A program made the position numbers and the translations under genes. This document shows positions 52,694-59,136 of a stretch of 64,000 bases of DNA, piece after piece (the first letter of the stretch is position 1; each line of letters begins with the position of its first letter). The notes under the pieces are model-generated. The model ran no database searches. It worked only from the letters and a program-made list of their open reading frames with translations, and was not told where the DNA came from. This stretch comes from Rhodobacter sp. SGA-6-6 (GTDB taxonomy: Bacteria; Pseudomonadota; Alphaproteobacteria; Rhodobacterales; Rhodobacteraceae): assembly GCF_011043545.1 (NCBI RefSeq), contig NZ_JAAKGP010000002.1, forward strand, positions 434,001 through 498,000. The letters run 5' to 3'.

Positions 52694-53220
52694 GCCAGGG
52701 CCTCCGGGCCGGGGTGGCGGAAGATCCGGCTGCCGCCCAGGCTTTCGTGGGTGAACTCGCCCTCGTGGATGCAGCCCATCCGGCGGGCCAATGCCTCGGA
52801 GCGGGCATTGCCCTCGACGATCAGCGAAATCGCGGTGGTCCAGCCGAGGCTATCGTAGGCGAAGCGGCGGGCGGCCAGCGCGGCCTCATGCGCCAGGCCC
52901 TTGCCCTCGGCCTCGGGCGCCCAGATCGACCAGCCGATCTCCGGCTCGGGCCAGCCCTCGGGGAACCAGGGGCCGGCCATGCCGAGCGGCGCGCCGCTGG
53001 CGCGGTCGGCCAGGACGAACATCGAATAGCCGCGCATCAGCCAGTGGCCGGCCAGATGCCCGAAGGACCGCCAGGCCTGCGCGCGCGAGACCGGCCCGCC
53101 GACGCGGGCGGAGCGGGGGCTGGCCATGAAGGCGGCGAAAGGCTCGAAATCCGCAGGCTCCGGCCCGCGCAGGCGCAGCCGTTCGGTCTCGATCACCGGG
53201 ATGCCGGACAGGGCGATCAT
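52690..53220 (-). CDS. GNAT acetyltransferase, tandem member 3
   Basis: 176 residues. VIETERLRLRGPEPADFEPF, EIGWSIWAPEAEGKGLAHEAALAARRFAYD, SLIVEGNARSEALARRMG. It starts MIALSGIPVIETERLRLR, almost the same N terminus as the upstream member (MIALSGIPVIETGRLRLR), showing recent duplication. It overlaps that member by 4 bp. Confidence 0.88.
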   Translation of the reverse strand: MIALSGIPVIETERLRLRGPEPADFEPFAAFMASPRSARVGGPVSRAQAWRSFGHLAGHWLMRGYSMFVLADRASGAPLGMAGPWFPEGWPEPEIGWSIWAPEAEGKGLAHEAALAARRFAYDSLGWTTAISLIVEGNARSEALARRMGCIHEGEFTHESLGGSRIFRHPGPEALA

Positions 53221-53738
53221 GCGGCACCCCGCAGGTCGTGCCGGATCACCACGTCGCCGGGGTCGATGCCGGGCAGCGCGGGGTCGATCACGCCCCCCAG
53301 CCGCAGGCCGAGGGCGATGGAGCGGGTGTTGGCGGGCTCGATGATATTGGTGATATGGGGCCAGTCGAAGGTCTGGCGGACCCAGCCCAGCACGGCATGG
53401 GCGGCCTCCAGCGCGATGCCGCGGCCTTCCGCGGCGGGCACCACGAACCAGCCGAGTTCCGGGGCCGGATAGCCCTCGCCGTGGTAGATGCCGACCTCGC
53501 CCATATAGGCACCGGTCGCGCGGTCATCGACGCCGAAGGGGCCGTAGCCTTTCAGCACCCAAAGGGCGACATCGGCGGCCCAATGCTGCCAGGCGGCATA
53601 TCGGTCCTTCGGCCCGCCCTCGTGCACCGAGCGGGGCGAGGCGAAATACTCCGCCCAATGGTCGAAGTCCGCCAGCCGCGGCGCGCGCAGGCGCAACCGT
53701 CCGGTCTCGATCACCGGGATACCGGACAGGGCGATCAT
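53217..53738 (-). CDS. GNAT acetyltransferase, tandem member 2
   Basis: 173 residues. VIETGRLRLRAPRLADFDHWAEYF, ELGWFVVPAAEGRGIALEAAHAVLGWV, NIIEPANTRSIALGLRLGG. The N-terminal part of its catalytic region (LRLRAPRLADFD) matches member 4, and its first residues match member 3. ATGA overlaps on both sides. Confidence 0.88.
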   Translation of the reverse strand: MIALSGIPVIETGRLRLRAPRLADFDHWAEYFASPRSVHEGGPKDRYAAWQHWAADVALWVLKGYGPFGVDDRATGAYMGEVGIYHGEGYPAPELGWFVVPAAEGRGIALEAAHAVLGWVRQTFDWPHITNIIEPANTRSIALGLRLGGVIDPALPGIDPGDVVIRHDLRGAA

Positions 53739-54277
53739 GCGGTGCCCCCGAAGTAGCGGTAGGCCAGGTTCGGCTCGTCGCCGTAGGGATGCGGCGCGTC
53801 GGGATCGACCACGCCGCCCAGCCTTTCGCAAAGCCGGTGCGAGCGGTGGTTCTGCGGATCGGTATGGCTGACCGCGGTGCGGTGGCCGGAGGTGGCGAAG
53901 AACCAGTCGCGGGCCGCCGCGGCGGCCTCGTGCGCAAGGCCCCGGCCCTCGTCCTGCGGGTTCCACAGGCTCCACCCCAGTTCCGGCTCGGGGTGGGTGT
54001 CGGGGAAGAAGGGACCGATGCCGCCGATGCCTTCGTCCGACCCAGGACGGGTGACGGTGAAGAGGCCGAAGCCTTGCTTCGCCCATTGGTCCAGCAGGCC
54101 CTGCGTTTCCGCACGCAGCTTCTCCATCGTCCACGGCCCGCCCATCAGGCGGGAACGGTCGGAGGACCAGAAGCGGAAGCTCGGCTCGATGTCGGCCATG
54201 GTCGGCTTGCGCAGGCGCAGGCGCGCGGTCTCAAGGACCGGGCAGCCGTCATCATCCTGCGCCAGACGCCAAGTCAT
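53735..54277 (-). CDS. GNAT acetyltransferase, tandem member 1
   Basis: 180 residues. VLETARLRLRKPTMADIEPSFRFW, ELGWSLWNPQDEGRGLAHEAAAAARDWFF, TDPQNHRSHRLCERLGG. It is the most divergent of the four and directly follows ffh, with a 4-bp overlap (ATGA). This suggests it may be the ancestral copy, with members 2-4 derived by duplication (inference). Confidence 0.88.
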   Translation of the reverse strand: MTWRLAQDDDGCPVLETARLRLRKPTMADIEPSFRFWSSDRSRLMGGPWTMEKLRAETQGLLDQWAKQGFGLFTVTRPGSDEGIGGIGPFFPDTHPEPELGWSLWNPQDEGRGLAHEAAAAARDWFFATSGHRTAVSHTDPQNHRSHRLCERLGGVVDPDAPHPYGDEPNLAYRYFGGTA

Positions 54278-55785
54278 TTCTTCTTCATCAGCCCCGAAAG
54301 CCCCGCGGGCAGGGTGATGCCGCGCGGCAGGCCGCCCATGCCCGGGGGCATCCCGCCGCCCATGCCGCCCAGGCCCTGCTGCATCCCCTTGGCCGCCTCG
54401 GCCAGCTGCTCGGGCGACATCTTCGACGGGTCGGGCATCCCGCCCTTCCCCATCATCTGGCGGATCATCTGCTTCATCCCGCCGCCCTTGCCGAACTTCT
54501 TCATCATGTCGGCCATCTGCTTGTGCTGCTTCAGCAGCTTGTTCAGGTCGGACACGTCCAGCCCCGCCCCGGCGGCGATCCGCTTCTTGCGGCTGGCCTG
54601 CAGCATGTCTGGGTTGGCCCGCTCGCGCTTGGTCATCGAGTTGATCAGCGCGATCTGCCGGCGCAGCATCCGGTCGTTGAAGCCGGCCTCCTCGGCCTTC
54701 TTGGCCATGCCGCCCATGCCGGGCAGCATCCCCATAAGGCCCTGCATCCCGCCCATCTTCAGCATCTGCTCCAGCTGCATCCGCAGGTCGTTCATGTTGA
54801 ACAGGCCCTTGGAGAAGCGCCGGGCCATCCGCTCGGCCTGCTCGGCCTCGAAGGTCTCCTGCGCCTTCTCGACCAGCGCCACGATGTCGCCCATGCCGAG
54901 GATGCGGCCCGCGACGCGCTCGGGGTCGAAGGGCTCGATGGCGTCCATCTTCTCGCCGAGGCCGACGAAGCGGATCGGCTTGCCGGTCACCGCCCGCATC
55001 GACAGCGCCGCACCGCCGCGGCCGTCGCCGTCCATCCGGGTCAGGACGACGCCGGAGATGCCGACCTTGCCGTCGAATTCCGAGGCCACGTTCACCGCGT
55101 CCTGCCCGGTCAGGCCGTCGACCACCAGCAGCGTCTCGCGCGGAACGGCGATGTCGCGCACCGCCTGGACCTCGTCCATCAATACATCGTCGATGTGGAG
55201 CCGACCGGCGGTGTCGAGGAACAGCACGTCGTAGCCGCCGAGGCTGGCCTGCGTCTTCGCCCGCTTCGCGATCTGCACCGCGGTCTCGCCCTTGACGATG
55301 GGCAGGCTGTCCACCCCGATCTGGGTGCCGAGAATGGCAAGCTGCTCCATCGCCGCCGGGCGGTTGGTGTCGAGCGAGGCGAGAAGCACCTTCTTGCCGT
55401 TCTTCTCCTTCAGCCGCTTGGCCAGCTTGGCCGTGGTCGTGGTCTTGCCCGAGCCCTGCAGGCCGACCATCAGGATCGCGGCGGGCGGGTTGTCGATCTT
55501 CAGCGCCTCGGCGGGACCGTCGCCCTTCAGCACCCGGGTCAGCTCGTCATGGACGAACTTGACCACCATCTGGCCTGGGGTGATGGATTTGGTGACGGCC
55601 GAGCCGGTGGCCTTTTCCTGCACCCGCTTGATGAAGTCGCGCGCGACCGGCAAGGAGACGTCGGCTTCCAGCAGCGCCACCCGCACCTCGCGCAGGGCAG
55701 TGACGACATCGGCCTCGGTCAGCGCGCCGGCCTTGGTCAGGCGGTCGAAGACGCCGCCGAGGCGTTCTGACAGGCTTTCGAACAT
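54274..55785 (-). CDS. ffh: signal recognition particle protein Ffh
   Basis: 503 residues. SRP54 N-G-M layout: N domain helices (1-90), GTPase (GLQGSGKTTTTAKLA about 107-121, DTAGRLHIDD, TRMDGDGRGGAALS), then the Met-rich M domain (MEQMLKMGG-like helices; GMGG-rich C terminus). It targets membrane proteins with 4.5S RNA to FtsY. It heads an operon with the GNAT cluster, chorismate mutase, rpsP, rimM and trmD; several junctions overlap by 1-4 bp. Confidence 0.96.
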   Translation of the reverse strand: MFESLSERLGGVFDRLTKAGALTEADVVTALREVRVALLEADVSLPVARDFIKRVQEKATGSAVTKSITPGQMVVKFVHDELTRVLKGDGPAEALKIDNPPAAILMVGLQGSGKTTTTAKLAKRLKEKNGKKVLLASLDTNRPAAMEQLAILGTQIGVDSLPIVKGETAVQIAKRAKTQASLGGYDVLFLDTAGRLHIDDVLMDEVQAVRDIAVPRETLLVVDGLTGQDAVNVASEFDGKVGISGVVLTRMDGDGRGGAALSMRAVTGKPIRFVGLGEKMDAIEPFDPERVAGRILGMGDIVALVEKAQETFEAEQAERMARRFSKGLFNMNDLRMQLEQMLKMGGMQGLMGMLPGMGGMAKKAEEAGFNDRMLRRQIALINSMTKRERANPDMLQASRKKRIAAGAGLDVSDLNKLLKQHKQMADMMKKFGKGGGMKQMIRQMMGKGGMPDPSKMSPEQLAEAAKGMQQGLGGMGGGMPPGMGGLPRGITLPAGLSGLMKKK

Positions 55786-55813
55786 CGCGTCACCTCATCT
55801 TGCGGTTTGCCCC

Positions 55814-55841
55814 GATATGGGGCGGCGGTTCCCGTCTGCAA
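55814..55841 (-). promoter_or_regulatory. candidate promoter of the ffh operon
   Basis: TTGCAG (55836-55841) and CATATC (55814-55819) on the minus strand are separated by 16 nt, 28 nt upstream of the ffh ATG. The elements are imperfect. From here to element D (55842-56040) I see nothing else. Confidence 0.4.
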
Positions 55842-56040
55842 AGCCGGAAGGCACCCGTGGGCGCGACGCGCTGACGGATGGCGATCCCGGGCAATGCCCA
55901 TGGGACCGGAAGCCTGGGCCTCCGGGGAATTGGCTCGGGCGATACGCCGGGCGGGGGCGGGAGTCAAGGCACATGCCGCCCGATGGCGGGGCGGCCCGAG
56001 CAATGCATCGGCCGTTCGGAGCCTGCTGACCGGACCGTAG

Positions 56041-56252
56041 GGGCGGGCGGGAGAAGGCGAGGCACTGCCTCGCCCCGCCCGTGCGCGGCGGCTGCACCCG
56101 GAAACCGGTCAGCCCTGAACCCGGAGAGGCCAGCGCCCGACCCGGCGGGCGAGAAGCGCCCGCCGAGGGCGGGGCGGGCGCTGGCCGGGCCTTTGAGGCC
56201 CGGCCGGACAAGGGGAAGCGGTGCGCCGTGGCGAAGGCACGCGCCTTCGCCA
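56041..56252. repeat. four-hairpin element, copy D
   Basis: Plus-strand order: H1 (56056-56074), H2 (56128-56186, imperfect inner stem), H3 (56183-56205, perfect 9-bp stem) and H4 (56229-56252). It lies in the gene-free stretch 55786-56347 between divergent ffh and the LysR gene, with the H4 end 95 nt from the LysR start. Confidence 0.85.
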
Positions 56253-56347
56253 GTGAGGGCCGGGGCGGACCTCGCTGCCGCGCTCCCTCCCCCTTGCCTT
56301 TCCCGCCGCGGCGGATTCAGATGTGCGGCAGCGCACAGGGAGGAACC

Positions 56348-57232
56348 ATGCAGAACTGGGACGAGCTGCGCACCGCCTATCAGGTGGCGCGCCTGGGGAC
56401 GGTCTCGGGCGCTGCGGAGGTGCTGGGGGTGCATCACGCCACCGTCATCCGCCACATCGACGCGCTGGAGGCCCGGCTGGGGGTGAAGCTGTTCCAGCGC
56501 CACGCCCGCGGCTATACCCCCACCGAGGCGGGGCGCGACCTGCTGACGGTGGCGCAGGCGGCGGACGAGCAGTTCGTCCAGCTGGCCAACCGCATCAAGG
56601 GCCATGGCGAGACGGTGCAGGGCGAGCTGATCGTCACCTCCATCGCCGGGATCGCCGACCTGCTGGTGCCGGTGCTGGCCGAGTTCCAGGCCCAGCATCC
56701 GCAGCTGGTGGTGCGCTTCCTGACCGACATGCGGCTGTTCCGGCTGGACTATGGCGAGGCGCATGTGGCGATCCGCGCCGGGTCGGCGCCGGAGGAACCG
56801 GACAACGTGGTGCAGCCGCTGGTGCGGATCAGGACCGGCCTCTACGCCGCCCGCAGCTATGCCGAGGCCCACGGCCTGCCGGCGACCGAGGACGACCTTG
56901 CCGCGCACCATTTCATCGTCGCCGACAGCGAGGCGGCGCGGGCGCCGTTCTACCGCTGGCTGCGCGAAAGGGTGCCGGAGACCGCGCTGACCTTCCGCAC
57001 CGGCGAGCCGCAGGCGATGGAGCAGGCGCTGCGGCAGGGGGCGGGGATCGGCTTCCTCTCGGCCTTCCGCGCCCATGGCGACGAGTCCCTCGTCGAGGTG
57101 ATGGCGCCGCGGCCGGAGTGGGAATCGCCGCTCTGGCTGGTGACCCATGTCGACCTGCACCGCACCCGCAAGGTGCAGGCCTTCCTCGCGCATCTGAAAG
57201 ACGCGGCGAAGGGCTGGCGGCTGTGCAACTGA
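56348..57232 (+). CDS. LysR-family transcriptional regulator
   Basis: 294 residues. N-terminal helix-turn-helix (ELRTAYQVARLGTVSGAAEVLGVHHATVIRHIDALEARLGVKLF) and a periplasmic-binding-like effector domain (about 90-285). The usual A-A-x-x-L-x-x-S-Q-x-x-x-S pattern reads GAAEVLGVHHATVIRHI, a variant. GGAGGAACC is before the ATG at 56348. The target is unknown; the EamA transporter gene lies downstream on the same strand. Confidence 0.9.
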   Translation: MQNWDELRTAYQVARLGTVSGAAEVLGVHHATVIRHIDALEARLGVKLFQRHARGYTPTEAGRDLLTVAQAADEQFVQLANRIKGHGETVQGELIVTSIAGIADLLVPVLAEFQAQHPQLVVRFLTDMRLFRLDYGEAHVAIRAGSAPEEPDNVVQPLVRIRTGLYAARSYAEAHGLPATEDDLAAHHFIVADSEAARAPFYRWLRERVPETALTFRTGEPQAMEQALRQGAGIGFLSAFRAHGDESLVEVMAPRPEWESPLWLVTHVDLHRTRKVQAFLAHLKDAAKGWRLCN

Positions 57233-57252
57233 AGCGAGGCGGCGGCGGTTTC

Positions 57253-57454
57253 GGGCGGAAGAAGGCGAGGCACTGCCTCGCCCTCGCCCGTGCGCAGCGG
57301 TTCACCCGGAGACATCCCGGCGAGAGACCCTGTGAGGCCAGCGCCCGGCCCGGCGGGCGAGTAGCGCCCGCCGGGCCGGGCGCTGGCCGGGCCTTTGGGG
57401 CCCGGCCGGGAGGGTTGCGATGGTGCGCTGTGGCGAAGGCGATGGCCTTCGCCA
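57253..57454. repeat. four-hairpin element, copy E (perfect 24-bp stem)
   Basis: Plus-strand order: H1 (57264-57282), H2 (57336-57359 paired with 57365-57388, 24 perfect base pairs around a 5-nt loop), H3 (57385-57407) and H4 (57431-57454). It runs from 21 nt after the LysR stop to 37 nt before the EamA start. H2 and H3 share GGCC and so are mutually exclusive at their edges. Confidence 0.88.
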
Positions 57455-57491
57455 AGGGACCCGCATCGCGATTCTCCGAAGGCCGCCTGCA

Positions 57492-58367
57492 ATGACGCGA
57501 TCCCGGCAGGGCCATGCCGCCATGTTGGCCTTCTCGGCCCTCGTCGCCGGGTCGTTCTCGCTCGGCGCCATGGCCGCGCCGCATGTCGATCCGGCGGTGC
57601 TGTCGGCGCTGCGCTTCGCCATCGCCGCCGGCATCCTGGCCGGGGTGGCGCGGACGGCGGGCGGCACCCGGGCCGCGGCCACCAACGCGCCCTGGCGGTG
57701 GGCGGTGCTCGGGGGCCTGATGGCCGCCTATTTCGTGCTGATGTTCGAGGGGCTGAAGACCGCCGCCGCCGTGCCCACCGCCGCCGTCTTCACCCTGACG
57801 CCGGTGATGGCGGCGGGCTTCGGCTGGCTGTTCCTGCGCCAGCGCACCACCGCGCGGATGGCGCTGGCGCTGGCGCTCGGCGCCGCCGGGGCGCTGTGGG
57901 TGATCTTCCGCGGCGACCTCGGCGCGCTGATGCGGCTGGAGATCGGCCGGGGCGAGGCGATCTATTTCTGGGGCTGCGCCGCCCATGCCGCCTATGCCGC
58001 GCTGGTCCGCCGGCTGAACCGCGGCGAAAGCGCCATCGTGTCCACCTTCCTGACCATGGCCGGGGGGACGGTGGTGCTGGCCCTCTGGGCCGCGCCCGCG
58101 CTGCGGGACACCGACTGGGCCGCCCTGCCCGGCATCGTCTGGATCACGCTGGCCTATGTCTCCATCGCCGCCACCGCCTCGACCACCTGGCTGGTGCAGT
58201 TCGCCTCGCTGCGGCTGCCGGCGGCGAAGGTGATGGCCTATACCTATCTGGTGCCCTCCTGGGTGATCCTGTGGGAACTGGCGCTGCATGGCAGCTGGCC
58301 GCCGGCGCTGGTGGCCTTTGGCGTGGTGCTGACCTGCGCCGCGCTGGCGCTGCTGTTGAAGGACTAG
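57492..58367 (+). CDS. EamA/DMT-family transporter
   Basis: 291 residues with about ten membrane helices in two EamA repeats (AAMLAFSALVAGSFSLGAMA first helix; second repeat from GEAIYFWGCAAHAAYAALVRRL). YFVLMFEGLKTAAAVPTAAVFTLTPVMAA is the conserved half-repeat region. It exports small metabolites in characterised relatives; the substrate is unknown here. It starts 37 nt after element E, and an upstream in-frame extension (MVRCGEGDGLRQ) comes from the repeat and is not part of the protein. gntK follows after 3 nt. Confidence 0.9.
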   Translation: MTRSRQGHAAMLAFSALVAGSFSLGAMAAPHVDPAVLSALRFAIAAGILAGVARTAGGTRAAATNAPWRWAVLGGLMAAYFVLMFEGLKTAAAVPTAAVFTLTPVMAAGFGWLFLRQRTTARMALALALGAAGALWVIFRGDLGALMRLEIGRGEAIYFWGCAAHAAYAALVRRLNRGESAIVSTFLTMAGGTVVLALWAAPALRDTDWAALPGIVWITLAYVSIAATASTTWLVQFASLRLPAAKVMAYTYLVPSWVILWELALHGSWPPALVAFGVVLTCAALALLLKD

Positions 58368-58370
58368 GCG

Positions 58371-58844
58371 ATGCTGCGGCTGGTGGTGATGGGCGTCTCG
58401 GGCTGCGGCAAGACCACGCTGGGGGAGGCTTTGGCCGAGCGCCTCGGGGCCGATTTTGTCGATGCCGACGACCTGCACCCGCCCGCCAACCGGGCGAAGA
58501 TGGCGCGGGGCGAGGCGTTGACCGATGCCGACCGGGCGCCCTGGCTGGACCGCGTGGCCGCGGTGCTGCGCGACCGGGCGCCGGTGGTGGTGGCCTGCTC
58601 GGCGCTGCGGCGCGCCTACCGCGACCGGCTGCGGGAGGCGGGCGGGGTGCGCTTCCTGCACCTCGCCGCACCGAAGGAGGCGATCGCGGCGCGGATGGCG
58701 GCGCGGCGCGGGCATTTCATGCCGGCCAGCCTGCTGGACAGCCAGTATGAAACGCTGGAGCCGCCCGGCCCCGACGAAGCGCTCACGCTGGACGCCCGGC
58801 TGCCGCCGGAGGCGCTGCTGGCCGAGGCGCTGGCGCGGCTGTGA
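58371..58844 (+). CDS. gntK: gluconokinase
   Basis: 157 residues. P-loop GVSGCGKTT (residues 8-16), DADDLHPPANRAKMARGEALTDADRAPWL (substrate region), VVACSALRRAYRDRLR and RRGHFMPASLLDSQYETLEP are the small thermoresistant gluconokinase signature. It phosphorylates gluconate to 6-phosphogluconate. It is co-transcribed with the EamA transporter, which could carry a sugar acid (inference). No edd/eda genes are nearby. Confidence 0.9.
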   Translation: MLRLVVMGVSGCGKTTLGEALAERLGADFVDADDLHPPANRAKMARGEALTDADRAPWLDRVAAVLRDRAPVVVACSALRRAYRDRLREAGGVRFLHLAAPKEAIAARMAARRGHFMPASLLDSQYETLEPPGPDEALTLDARLPPEALLAEALARL

Positions 58845-58848
58845 GGGT

Positions 58849-58902
58849 CTCGTCGGCGTCTTCGACGCTCCTCGCGAGGAGAAGCCGAAGGCGCACGACG
58901 AG
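58849..58902. repeat. short intergenic palindrome, CTCGTCG/CGACGAG family (copy e)
   Basis: CTCGTCG (58849-58855) pairs with CGACGAG (58896-58902); inside, CTCCTCG (58868-58874) abuts CGAGGAG (58875-58881). It begins 4 nt after the gntK stop and is the clearest nested palindrome of the family. Its 3' half matches copy a almost base for base. Confidence 0.7.
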
Positions 58903-58910
58903 CGAAACCG

Positions 58911-59114
58911 TTACTGGAACGCGCAGCCCGACTTGATGCCCAGCTTGCGGAAAACGATGGCCGCCGGGCAGAAGCCGGTGAAGGACGACTGGATCAGGTT
59001 CGCGCCGACGAAGACGGTCAGCCAGACGAACAGCGGCGAGACCCAGAGGGTCAGCGCGACCGAGACCAGCACCATGATGCCGGCGAAGAGGGTGACGGAG
59101 CGGTCGAGGTTCAT
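58911..59114 (-). CDS. DUF2892 (YgaP-like) small membrane protein
   Basis: 67 residues. Two membrane helices (TLFAGIMVLVSVALTLWVS and LFVWLTVFVGANLIQSSF) and a C-terminal segment with FCPAAIVFRKLGIKSGCA are the DUF2892 signature. Such domains pair with rhodanese or sulphide-handling proteins in other genomes, but none is visible here. It lies 22 nt after the efflux pump stop and may be co-transcribed with it. Confidence 0.85.
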   Translation of the reverse strand: MNLDRSVTLFAGIMVLVSVALTLWVSPLFVWLTVFVGANLIQSSFTGFCPAAIVFRKLGIKSGCAFQ

Positions 59115-59136
59115 GTCAGGGTCCTTTCCTGAGGGG

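Noticed and set aside
56041-57454. The repeat copies as a CRISPR array
   Set aside because: The copies are 150-215 bp, internally palindromic and far apart, with no spacers or cas genes.
57420-57491. N-terminal extension of the EamA protein (and of the gene at 17490) into the repeat
   Set aside because: The extension residues (RCGEGDGLRQ) are the translated repeat and occur before two unrelated proteins.
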